Below are positions 1-6,021 of a stretch of 7,935 bases of DNA, in pieces (the stretch's first letter is position 1; each line of letters opens with the position of its first letter). The notes beneath the pieces were generated by a model, which ran no database searches, was not told where the DNA came from, and worked only from the letters and a program-made list of their open reading frames with translations. A program made the position numbers and the translations under genes. The DNA is from CAYLSV01 sp964386435 (GTDB taxonomy: Bacteria > Planctomycetota > Phycisphaerae > Tepidisphaerales > Tepidisphaeraceae). The stretch covers positions 1-7,935 of the forward strand of contig CAYLSV010000134.1 of the NCBI GenBank assembly GCA_964386435.1, read 5' to 3'.

Positions 1-2
1 CC

Positions 3-1415
3 GTCCGCTACGACCTGTTTAGCAAAGACCACGACGAGGGGCTGGCCGAGGACGCCGCGCTCGTGCGGAAGCTCGCCGCCGCCAAGTTCGATGCCGAGGC
101 GGAGCGGGTCAGGGAGGCGGAGGGCTGGGCTTTCGTCGTCCACGATTTGCAGGAGGACGCCGACGCCTACGGCTATCGCCGCGAGCAGCCGAGCCGGCGT
201 GAGCCGTTGAAGGACGAAACCGAGCGGCAGTCGGAGATCGAGACGGAACTGACGGCGATGGAGGACGAGGGGTGGGACGATGCCACCGCCGAGGGCCGGG
301 CCGTCGCCGAGCGGTGGGACCGCTTGGAGGCGGAGCTTGAGGACTTGGAAGCCCGGCGGGAGGAGTGGACGCCGGAGCAGAAGCAGCGGTGCGGCGTGTA
401 CCTCGGGATCGGCGAGACGGGGCAGGTTGTGCAACGTCGCGGGCTGGTGGACCCGGCGTGGGACCGGAAGCAGCGGGAGGAGGCCGAGGCCAAGCAACGC
501 GAGCAGGAGAAGCCCACCGACACACTCGGCACGAAGGCAGGGCCGGAAGAGGCCGGTAGCACCGTTACCGCCGACGACGAGAAGGTGGAGAGCGTGGTGG
601 GGGTCGAGATGCCCCGCACGCTCGTCTGGAAGCTGACAAAGGCGCGGACCGAGGCGCTGCGGGCGAGCATGATCGAGAACCCGGCCGCCGCCGCCGATTT
701 GCTCATCGCCCACCTGTGCGAGCGGTTCTTCTTCTCGGTGCAGTTCGCTAGCCGCGACCCGCTGCCGTTCGAGGTGCAGATCACTGCCGGCCGCGACGAC
801 TTCTGCGCTGGCACCGGCAAGAGCGAGCCAGCCCGTGGCAGCCACGGCACCGACCAGCCGAGCGAGGCGCAGACCGTGTTCTACGACGCCTTGCAGGCGT
901 GGCGGTCGCGGCTGCCGCAGACGCCGGACGGGCTGCCGGGCTTCGTCGCCGGCCTCACGCCGAACGACAAGACGAACCTGCTGGCGCTGCTGTCGGCGGC
1001 GAGCCTCGACACCGTGAACGAGTCGATCGGCGACTTCCACGGCAGCAAGGGCGACGCGACGATCCGCCGGGTCGCCAGCCACGTCGGCTGCGACGTTCGC
1101 AAGTGGTGGAAGCCGACCGCCGCCAGCTTCTTCGGCGGGCTGACGAAGGCCGGCATCGCGGCGGCGCTGGACGAGGCGTACACGCAGACGCACGGCAAAA
1201 CGTTGAGTAAGGCGGCGGGCGTGGACGGCCTCAAGAAGGACGCGGCCGCCGGTCGGGCCGAGGCGCTGGTGAGCAACCTCAACTGGCTACCGATGCCGAT
1301 ACGGTCGGCCCACCAGCCGCAGCAGCCGGAGCAGGGCAATGGCCCGTCCGGCGATCCGATTCCGCTGTCCGCCACCGCCAACTCGGCGAGCAAGCCGGCC
1401 AAACTCGCCGCCTGA
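3..1415 (+). CDS. parB: ParB/RepB/Spo0J-family partition protein, C-terminal part (5' end outside window)
   Basis: The frame is open from the first bases of the window, so the gene starts upstream and 470 C-terminal residues are visible. The internal GTG codons at positions 3 and 63 are unlikely to be the true start, because the sequence before 63 already reads as conserved protein (R-Y-D-L-F-S, then D-A-A-L). The order of parts matches the long plasmid-type ParB proteins: a DLFS/DAALV segment, an EGW motif, a charged helical stretch likely to form a coiled coil (visible residues about 70-125), an acidic linker, then a C-terminal domain with K-W-W-K-P-T-A-A-S-F-F-G near visible residue 368 and a W-L-P-M-P-I-R motif near 428. 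The N-terminal ParB nuclease/CTPase-like and helix-turn-helix parts would lie to the left. Such proteins bind centromere-like sites and act in segregation or as element-borne regulators. The last 35 residues after W-L-P-M-P-I-R are low-complexity and rich in P, S and A. The family call rests on remembered family features. Confidence 0.8.
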   Translation, partial: VRYDLFSKDHDEGLAEDAALVRKLAAAKFDAEAERVREAEGWAFVVHDLQEDADAYGYRREQPSRREPLKDETERQSEIETELTAMEDEGWDDATAEGRAVAERWDRLEAELEDLEARREEWTPEQKQRCGVYLGIGETGQVVQRRGLVDPAWDRKQREEAEAKQREQEKPTDTLGTKAGPEEAGSTVTADDEKVESVVGVEMPRTLVWKLTKARTEALRASMIENPAAAADLLIAHLCERFFFSVQFASRDPLPFEVQITAGRDDFCAGTGKSEPARGSHGTDQPSEAQTVFYDALQAWRSRLPQTPDGLPGFVAGLTPNDKTNLLALLSAASLDTVNESIGDFHGSKGDATIRRVASHVGCDVRKWWKPTAASFFGGLTKAGIAAALDEAYTQTHGKTLSKAAGVDGLKKDAAAGRAEALVSNLNWLPMPIRSAHQPQQPEQGNGPSGDPIPLSATANSASKPAKLAA

Positions 1416-1518
1416 CCGACCCCTCCACCCGCCGGCGGCCTAACCGCTGCCGACGGGCATCGCCACGACGTGGCACCCCTTGTTCCCTGATGAACACGCA
1501 CGCAACGTCCACCACGCC
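1416..1518. other. Spacer after parB with a short hairpin
   Basis: This 103-base gap separates the partition gene from the next gene. It contains a small perfect inverted repeat, GCCAC-GAC-GTGGC at 1462-1474 (5-bp stem, 3-base loop), and a CGCCGGCG palindrome just after the parB stop. No T-run follows the stem, so it is not a convincing intrinsic terminator. No clear -35/-10 pair is visible. Confidence 0.3.
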
Positions 1519-2028
1519 ATGAAACCTTTCCGCTACAAGGCTGCCAACGGCTTCGGCGCGACGTGCGGCGTCGAACTGCTCGACCTCGCCCCCGGCGTCA
1601 TCGGACTGGTGCTGTGCGAGCCGCCGCAGTACCACGGGCCGAGCATCACGAACAACGTCGAGATCGCCGCCACCCTCGCCGTCCGCCGGCTGCGCCTCGA
1701 CCCCGACCGCACCGTCTGCTTCGAGCACTACCCGATGGGCAATTGCGGCCGCGAGAAGGCGACGTGGGACTACGTCCGCTTCGCCGTGAAGCGCGATCGC
1801 GAGGGCCGCGTCGTGCTGGACAACCCCGACTGGCGACCCCTGCGCCTGCCGGAGCAGTGGCGGGCGCTGGCCGAGGCGGTGGGGCGGCCCGACGCGGCAT
1901 GGGCCGGCAAAGGCTTCGTCGACTTGCAGTACCCCAACGAACTGCTCGGCCGCATCGACGGCGTGTGGCCGGCCGACGTACCGCGCGAGTGGGGCGAGCA
2001 TGACCTGCTCGACCTGCTGCTGCGGTGA
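1519..2028 (+). CDS. Uncharacterised 169-residue accessory protein
   Basis: Codon use is strongly GC3-biased throughout, which supports a real gene. I chose the ATG at 1519. A longer reading from TTG at 1480 would only add residues of no evident conservation. There is no good Shine-Dalgarno sequence before either start. No signal peptide or membrane segment is seen, so the protein is probably cytoplasmic. Visible features are G-P-S-I-T-N-N-V-E-I-A-A-T (residues 40-52), a hydrophobic V-I-G-L-V-L core strand (27-32), F-E-H-Y-P (68-72), four cysteines (16, 33, 67, 76) and many tryptophans in the C-terminal half. The pattern G-x-S-I-T-N-x-x-E followed by D-P and E-H-Y-P recalls uncharacterised proteins I associate with plasmids and conjugative elements, but I know of no assigned function. 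The neighbours (partition protein upstream, toxin-antitoxin pair downstream) fit an element-borne accessory gene. Confidence 0.75.
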   Translation: MKPFRYKAANGFGATCGVELLDLAPGVIGLVLCEPPQYHGPSITNNVEIAATLAVRRLRLDPDRTVCFEHYPMGNCGREKATWDYVRFAVKRDREGRVVLDNPDWRPLRLPEQWRALAEAVGRPDAAWAGKGFVDLQYPNELLGRIDGVWPADVPREWGEHDLLDLLLR

Positions 2029-2064
2029 ATCGCCAAAACCTTCAACAGAATCCGAAAGCCCCCC

Positions 2065-2460
2065 ATGAACCCAACGGACGCACCCAATCCTGTTCCCCCG
2101 GATGCCGGCAAGCACGTCGAGGCTCCGCCGCTGCCCGATCCGCGTCACGACCTGCCCGTTCCGGCGCTTGCCGCGCGAGCGATGGACGTGCCGTTCGACC
2201 GCGTTCACCCCCGCGACCTCGGGCTGATCGAGCAACTGCGCCACGACGTGCGGCGGCTCGACTTCACGCCGCTCACCGACGAGCAAGTGACGCAACAAGT
2301 CGCGCGCTGGCCATCCGCCGCGGCCAGCACGGCCATTGAGGGCAATCCGCTTCAACCGGCGGAGATCGCGTTGACGCACATGTTCTTCGAGGAGCGGGTG
2401 CCGACCGACGTGCGGCCGCCGATCGTCGCGCAGTTCGTGACCCAAAGTGTCGGCCGCTAG
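2065..2460 (+). CDS. Fic-toxin antitoxin (VbhA-like inhibitory motif, extended N-terminus)
   Basis: This 131-residue protein lies directly before a Fic toxin, and its C-terminal half carries S88-T-A-I-E92-G93-N. This fits the inhibitory helix motif [S/T]xxxE[G/N] by which Fic antitoxins or intramolecular helices push a glutamate into the ATP site and block adenylylation. The following helix (P-L-Q-P-A-E-I-A-L-T-H-M-F-F-E-E, 95-110) resembles the segment after the motif in stand-alone VbhA-like antitoxins. Those are usually only about 60-70 residues, so the first 70 residues here (proline-rich at 7-34, then a helix around 52-64) are an unusual extension. An alternative start is ATG at 2182 (Met40), giving about 92 residues. 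Neither start has a strong ribosome site. The stop at 2458-2460 is 19 bases before the toxin start, so the pair is almost certainly one operon. Function is inferred from motif plus position. Confidence 0.8.
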   Translation: MNPTDAPNPVPPDAGKHVEAPPLPDPRHDLPVPALAARAMDVPFDRVHPRDLGLIEQLRHDVRRLDFTPLTDEQVTQQVARWPSAAASTAIEGNPLQPAEIALTHMFFEERVPTDVRPPIVAQFVTQSVGR

Positions 2461-2468
2461 GCGGCAAT

Positions 2469-2473
2469 GGAGA
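2469..2473 (+). promoter_or_regulatory. Ribosome binding site of the Fic toxin
   Basis: GGAGA lies 6 bases before the GTG at 2480. This decides the toxin start in favour of GTG 2480 over the upstream in-frame GTG at 2447, which would lie inside the antitoxin gene and has no such signal. Confidence 0.65.
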
Positions 2474-2479
2474 TCAGCC

Positions 2480-3280
2480 GTGACAGAAACACCCATCAAA
2501 ACGAGCGACAATCCGCGACCGCGGACGGACGCGAGCCGTGCGTGGCAGGCGTATCAGTACCCCAAGTCGCAGACGCTGCGCAACAAGCTCGACATCCACG
2601 ACCGCGAGAAGTTGGAGTCACTGGAACGCACGCTCACGAGCGGACGGCTGACGGACCTGTCCCGCACGCCGCACACACCAGAGGGGTACAAGAGCATCCA
2701 CAAGCACCTGTTCCAGGACGTCTACGAGTGGGCCGGCCAGTCGCGCACCGTCGAGATGCACCGCAGCGAACAGCAGCCCGACGGCACCGTCCGCCGCGAC
2801 GCCTTCATCCCGACGCGGTTCATCGAGCAGGGCCTCGCCACGACGTTCAACGACCTCAAGCCGGCCCTCGATCGCCTGCGCCAAGAGGCGCGGAAGCCGC
2901 CCGAGGAGCGGAACGTCGAACTGGTCGCCAAGGTTGCGGCGAGCCACGTCGGCGCATTGAACTTCGTCCACGCCTTCCGCGACGGCAACGGCCGCACGAT
3001 GCGGGCGCAGGTCGACAACCTCGCCCAGGAGGCCGGCCTGCGGCTGAACGAGGCGGCGCTGGACAAGGCGGCCTGGAACCGCGGCAGCCACGAGATCAAT
3101 GCGGACCCGAAGAACACCGCCACGCTTGCCCGCACCATCAATGCTGCCCTCGAACCTCGCGAGCGGCACCTAGAGCGCCAGCAGTCCGTCGCCCGCGGCG
3201 AGCGCCCACCCCACGTCGGCCGCCACGCCCGCGACCTGCCGGGGCCGCGGGACGAGCGGGATTACGGGCTGGGCGAGTAG
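2480..3280 (+). CDS. fic: Fic-domain protein adenylyltransferase, toxin of a type II toxin-antitoxin pair
   Basis: This 266-residue Fic protein carries the complete catalytic motif H164-A-F166-R-D168-G-N170-G-R172-T-M-R175. His164 is the expected base, Asp168 binds the metal, and the Gly-Asn-Gly-Arg loop plus Arg175 hold the phosphates of ATP. The target-docking flap precedes it (D-A-F-I-P-T-R-F-I, 107-115). The N-terminal Y-Q-Y-P then T-L-R-N-K-L (25-36) and the K-S-I-H-K-H-L-F-Q-D-V-Y-x-W-A-G stretch (71-86) are typical of bacterial Fic enzymes of the VbhT/Bep type. No inhibitory S-x-x-x-E-G motif is evident inside the protein, so inhibition should come from the separate antitoxin upstream (class I arrangement). 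The last 40 residues are arginine- and proline-rich and unlikely to be part of the fold. Family members transfer AMP to hydroxyl groups of targets such as DNA gyrase or topoisomerase IV; the target here is not known. The gene ends 4 bases from the convergent hxlR-type gene. Confidence 0.93.
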   Translation: MTETPIKTSDNPRPRTDASRAWQAYQYPKSQTLRNKLDIHDREKLESLERTLTSGRLTDLSRTPHTPEGYKSIHKHLFQDVYEWAGQSRTVEMHRSEQQPDGTVRRDAFIPTRFIEQGLATTFNDLKPALDRLRQEARKPPEERNVELVAKVAASHVGALNFVHAFRDGNGRTMRAQVDNLAQEAGLRLNEAALDKAAWNRGSHEINADPKNTATLARTINAALEPRERHLERQQSVARGERPPHVGRHARDLPGPRDERDYGLGE

Positions 3281-3284
3281 TGGT

Positions 3285-3650
3285 TCACCTTTCCTCTCGC
3301 CACGCCGACTGGCGGCTGCCCCAGTCGCACATCGCCTCCAGCGCCGGTCCGAGCGAGCGGCCCCGCTCGGTCAGGGCGTACTCCACCCGCGGCGGGACCT
3401 CGCGATAGATCGTCCGCTCGACCACGCCGGCCGCCTCCAGTTGGCGGAGTTGCTGGATCAGCATCTTCTCGCTGATGTTTGGGATTCTCCGGCGCAGCGC
3501 CCCGGTGCGGTGCTCGCCGTCGCGTAGGTGCCAGAGGATCAGCGCCTTCCACCGCCCGCCGATCACGTCGAGCGTGACTTCGATGGGGCAGTTGAACTTT
3601 TTCTCCGCGGTCGCCGGAGCGGGGTGACCGTTTGTGGCTTTAGAACCCAT
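3285..3650 (-). CDS. HxlR-family winged helix regulator, probably redox- or electrophile-sensing
   Basis: The 121-residue product has the full HxlR signature: C21-P-I, then T-L-D-V-I-G-G-R-W-K-A-L-I-L-W (26-40), the recognition-helix region I-S-E-K-M-L-I-Q-Q-L-R-Q-L-E-A-A-G-V-V (59-77), the wing Y-R-E-V-P-P-R-V-E-Y-A-L-T (82-94) and a C-terminal dimerisation helix. The start at 3648-3650 (ATG on the minus strand) gives the usual family length with a flexible 18-residue N-terminus. The single conserved N-terminal cysteine sits where YodB, CatR and HypR of Bacillus subtilis carry their thiol sensor for quinones, diamide or hypochlorite. One further cysteine (Cys108) is present. The gene is divergent from a quinone reductase operon, and a palindrome overlaps its own translation initiation region, so autoregulation and control of the operon are likely. 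Sensing of a specific compound is inference. Confidence 0.93.
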   Translation of the reverse strand: MGSKATNGHPAPATAEKKFNCPIEVTLDVIGGRWKALILWHLRDGEHRTGALRRRIPNISEKMLIQQLRQLEAAGVVERTIYREVPPRVEYALTERGRSLGPALEAMCDWGSRQSAWREER

Positions 3651-3651
3651 A

Positions 3652-3669
3652 ACTTACCCAAGGGTAGGT
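3652..3669. promoter_or_regulatory. Probable HxlR operator: imperfect palindrome
   Basis: ACTTACCC-AA-GGGTAGGT is an 18-bp palindrome with 7 of 8 arm positions matching around a 2-base centre. It begins 2 bases upstream of the regulator's start codon, within the spacer shared with the divergent operon. HxlR-type regulators bind as dimers to such inverted repeats, often of a TTAC...GTAA type. It would cover the regulator's own ribosome site and promoter region. Binding is inferred from position and symmetry. Confidence 0.65.
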
Positions 3670-3672
3670 ATC

Positions 3673-3709
3673 TGACGTCACAGTAGGTACTTTCCGGTGA
3701 CAGTGGTAC
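3673..3709. promoter_or_regulatory. Second repeat cluster in the divergent promoter
   Basis: A perfect TGACGTCA palindrome (3673-3680) runs into GTCACAGTAGGTAC (3677-3690), which is nearly repeated as GTGACAGTGGTAC (3697-3709), with one substitution and one missing base. GGTA recurs at 3667, 3686 and 3705, exactly 19 bases apart each time, and the first copy lies in the right arm of the neighbouring palindrome. These could be extra half-sites for the HxlR regulator on the operon side, or a promoter element. I could not assign a confident -35/-10 pair. Confidence 0.4.
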
Positions 3710-3724
3710 GGTCAACCATCGGCC

Positions 3725-4705
3725 ATGCCCAGCAAAGCCATCGTGATCCGCGAGTACGGCGGCCCGGCCGCCATGCGTCTCGAAGAAGTCGAACCCGCCG
3801 ACCCCGGCCCCGGCGAAGCGCTGGTCCGGCAGGAGGCGGTTGGCGTCAACTTCAAGGACACCTTTGAGTCGGTCGGCGGTCCGGCAGGGCGGCTGCCGTT
3901 CACGCCCGGCGTCGAGGCCGCCGGCGTCGTCGAGGCGGTGGGGCCGGGTGTCACGCAGGTATCGCCGGGCGACCGCGTCGCGTACGTCGTGGACCAAGGT
4001 GGCGCTTACGCCCAGGCCAACGTCGTCTCGGCCGAGCGGCTGGTCCCGGTGCCGGCCGACGTGACGCTGCCGACCGCTGCCGCCGTGGCGGTCAACGGGA
4101 TGACCGCCCACTACCTGCTGCACGAGTACGTCGAGGTGCGGGCCGGCAAGTCGGTCCTGATCCACGGAGCGGCCGGTGGCATGGGGTTGATCCTCGTCCA
4201 GTGGGCGCGGCACCTCGGGGCGCGGGTGCTCGGCACCGTCTCCACCGCGGAGAAAGAGCAACTCGCCCGCGACGCCGGGGCCGACGAGGTCATCCGCTAC
4301 ACAGAGGTCGACTTCGTGGAAGAGGCCCGGCGGCTGACGGAGGGCTGGGGCGTGGACCTCGTGATCGACGGCGTCGGCCGGACGACGTTGCACGGCAGCC
4401 TCGACTGCCTCGCCCGCCGCGGGACGGCCGTCACCTACGGCCACGCGAGCGGCGTGCCCGAGCCGCTGCCGCCGCTGCCGCTCATCGGCGGCTCGCGCAC
4501 GCTCGCCGGCGGCAACCTGTTCGACTTCATAGCTGACCGCGACGAGATGCTGAAGCGGGCCGACGCCGTCTTTGCCGGGCTGCGGGAGGGTTGGCTGGAC
4601 CTGAAGGCCGAAACCGTCCTGCCGCTCGGCGAAGCGGCGAAGGCGCACGAGCTTCTGACCAGCCGCAGCTCGGCCGGCAAGATCGTCCTCGACCCGTTAG
4701 CTTGA
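3725..4705 (+). CDS. Zinc-free NADPH:quinone oxidoreductase (medium-chain reductase, Qor type)
   Basis: The 326-residue product has the two-domain layout of the medium-chain dehydrogenase/reductase superfamily and the normal length for the quinone reductase branch. The N-terminal GroES-like part runs from K-A-I-V-I through V-G-V-N-F-K-D (39-45), P-F-T-P-G-V-E-A-A-G-V-V (58-69) and G-D-R-V-A-Y (82-87). The cofactor domain has the Qor-type loop H-G-A-A-G-G-M-G (147-154) instead of the GxGxxG of alcohol dehydrogenases. The cysteine cluster and catalytic zinc ligands of alcohol dehydrogenases are absent. The protein ends with the typical S-A-G-K-I-V-L-D motif. The reaction is expected to be NADPH-dependent reduction of quinones or activated alkenes in the cytoplasm. 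ATG 3725 is favoured because it keeps the first beta strand; no Shine-Dalgarno sequence precedes it, so the transcript could be nearly leaderless. It is the first gene of the operon, divergent from the HxlR gene. The substrate is not deducible. Confidence 0.9.
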   Translation: MPSKAIVIREYGGPAAMRLEEVEPADPGPGEALVRQEAVGVNFKDTFESVGGPAGRLPFTPGVEAAGVVEAVGPGVTQVSPGDRVAYVVDQGGAYAQANVVSAERLVPVPADVTLPTAAAVAVNGMTAHYLLHEYVEVRAGKSVLIHGAAGGMGLILVQWARHLGARVLGTVSTAEKEQLARDAGADEVIRYTEVDFVEEARRLTEGWGVDLVIDGVGRTTLHGSLDCLARRGTAVTYGHASGVPEPLPPLPLIGGSRTLAGGNLFDFIADRDEMLKRADAVFAGLREGWLDLKAETVLPLGEAAKAHELLTSRSSAGKIVLDPLA

Positions 4706-4716
4706 GCAACATCACC

Positions 4717-4720
4717 GGAG
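4717..4720 (+). promoter_or_regulatory. Ribosome binding site of the epoxide hydrolase gene
   Basis: GGAG lies 8 bases before ATG 4729. It fixes the start at that ATG, where a signal peptide begins, although the frame stays open upstream into the quinone reductase gene. Confidence 0.65.
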
Positions 4721-4728
4721 CAAGACCC

Positions 4729-6021
4729 ATGAAGATTCTGACTACCTTCCTGATCATCCTGATGTCGACAGTCACGCCGACTGCCGTCGCCCAAACGACG
4801 CGGCCGGCGGGGTGCACCGCCGAGCCGTTCGAGGTTCGCGTGCCGCAGGAGCGGCTGGACGAGGTGATGCGTCGCGTTCGGGCGTACACGCCGCCGGTGG
4901 ACAAGGGCTTGGAGCCGTGGAAGTGGGGCGCCGACGCCAAGTGGATAAACGAGATGCACGCGGCGTGGGCCGAGGGCTACGACTGGCGAGAGGCCGAGGC
5001 TCGGCTGAACCGGTTCGACAACTTCATCGCCACCGTCGACGGACAAAAGCTCCACTTCATCCATGAGAAGGGCTCGGGCGAGAACCCAACGCCGCTGCTA
5101 CTTCTGCACGGCTGGCCGTACAGCATCTACACGTTCGTCGACGTCATCGAGCCGCTGGCGCATCCAGAGCGGTTCGGCGGTGACGCGGAGGACGCGTTCG
5201 ACGTGATCGTCGTGAGCATTCCGGGCGTGGGCTTCTCCGAGGCACCCGATCGGCCGACGAGTTTGCGGACGTTCGGCAAGACGTACCACACGCTGATGAC
5301 CGACGTACTCGGTTACGACCGCTACATGACCCACGGTGGTGACCAGGGGGCGATCTCCGCCTCGTGGATGGCGGTAGACTTCCCCAACGCTGTGATGGGC
5401 CATCACGTCCACATGCTGTTCCCGCGTCACGCCGGCAGCCCGTGGCTCAGCGGCATCGCCGGCGAGAACCCGAGGGAGGCGGAGACGGCGTGGGTCGAGG
5501 CCGAGGCGGCCAGTCCGCAGAGCCAGGCCGCCTACATCCTCACCCACGTCGCCCGCGGCGAGACGCTCGCCGCCGCGCTGCAGGACAACCCCGCCGGCCA
5601 AGCGGCATGGATCTGGGACAAGTGGCACTACTGGACCGACGTCCGCGAGGGCGAGTCGCTGACCGACGTGATCCCGGCCGAGCGGCTGATCGACGAGGCG
5701 ATGTTCTACGTCGTGACCGATAGCTTCCGCACGTCGCTCTGGCCGTACATGTCCTTCGTCGAAGAGAACATCGCCACGCTGCCGGAGGGCGAGACCATCG
5801 ACAACCCGGCGGGCGTGACGGCGTGGCCCGACCCGGTCTTCCCGCTGCCGCCGCGCGAGTACGTCGAGCGCAGCCGGAGCAACCTGATCCACTACACGAC
5901 GCCCGAGCGCGGCGGCCACTTCCCGATGGTCGAACAACCCGAGCTGTACGTCGAAGACCTGCGGGACTTCGGCCGGACGCTGCGGAAGCAGGAAGACCAA
6001 CAGAGCAAGGAGCAACCATGA
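4729..6021 (+). CDS. Exported epoxide hydrolase, alpha/beta hydrolase with EHN N-terminal domain
   Basis: The 430-residue product starts with a Sec signal peptide: K2, a hydrophobic core at about 4-15, and a likely signal peptidase I cut after A-V-A (21). There is no lipobox. Next comes the epoxide hydrolase N-terminal domain (about 32-113): F-E-V-R-V-P, W-K-W-G, W-x-E-G-Y-D-W-R, L-N-R-F-D-N-F and G-Q-K-L-H-F-I-H. The alpha/beta hydrolase core follows, with the oxyanion-hole motif H127-G-W-P, the S-I-P-G-V-G-F-S strand (163-170), the nucleophile elbow G-G-D205-Q-G and the catalytic histidine in G-G-H397-F-P. The third catalytic residue is less certain; Asp368 is a candidate. Asp205 as nucleophile fits epoxide hydrolases, where an ester intermediate is opened by water to give a diol. 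The gene lies 23 bases after the reductase and overlaps the next gene by 4 bases. An exported enzyme inside a cytoplasmic reductase operon is notable. Substrate unknown; haloalkane dehalogenase is a less likely alternative. Confidence 0.92.
   Translation: MKILTTFLIILMSTVTPTAVAQTTRPAGCTAEPFEVRVPQERLDEVMRRVRAYTPPVDKGLEPWKWGADAKWINEMHAAWAEGYDWREAEARLNRFDNFIATVDGQKLHFIHEKGSGENPTPLLLLHGWPYSIYTFVDVIEPLAHPERFGGDAEDAFDVIVVSIPGVGFSEAPDRPTSLRTFGKTYHTLMTDVLGYDRYMTHGGDQGAISASWMAVDFPNAVMGHHVHMLFPRHAGSPWLSGIAGENPREAETAWVEAEAASPQSQAAYILTHVARGETLAAALQDNPAGQAAWIWDKWHYWTDVREGESLTDVIPAERLIDEAMFYVVTDSFRTSLWPYMSFVEENIATLPEGETIDNPAGVTAWPDPVFPLPPREYVERSRSNLIHYTTPERGGHFPMVEQPELYVEDLRDFGRTLRKQEDQQSKEQP
6007..6012 (+). 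promoter_or_regulatory. Ribosome binding site of the first F420-reductase-like gene
   Basis: AAGGAG ends 5 bases before ATG 6018, inside the end of the epoxide hydrolase gene. With the ATGA overlap this supports coupled translation and fixes the start. Confidence 0.7.

Noticed and set aside
1462..1474. Hairpin GCCAC-GAC-GTGGC as terminator of parB
   Set aside because: The stem is only 5 bp and no T-run follows, so it does not meet the pattern of an intrinsic terminator.
2447..2479. Upstream GTG start for the Fic toxin overlapping the antitoxin
   Set aside because: GTG 2480 has GGAGA at 6 bases distance, while the 11 extra residues from 2447 resemble no part of the Fic family.
1279..2511. 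Long minus-strand open frame of 410 codons
   Set aside because: It runs antisense to the parB end, the 169-residue protein and the antitoxin, has no recognisable motifs, and is the expected mirror of GC3-biased coding on the plus strand.
2467..3408. Plus-strand frame of 313 codons overlapping the Fic gene
   Set aside because: The translation is R/A/P-rich without motifs, whereas the overlapping frame encodes an intact Fic active site.
3563..4648. Long minus-strand open frame of 361 codons
   Set aside because: It lies antisense to the clearly recognisable quinone reductase and overlaps the hxlR-type gene and the divergent spacer. Its translation is low-complexity and R/H/G/V-rich with no family marks.
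4591..4728. Longer start for the epoxide hydrolase
   Set aside because: The extra 46 residues are a shifted reading of the quinone reductase end. The ATG at 4729 has a good ribosome site and begins a signal peptide.
5098..6015. Long minus-strand open frame of 305 codons
   Set aside because: It is antisense to the epoxide hydrolase, whose catalytic motifs are intact. No motif or start signal supports it.
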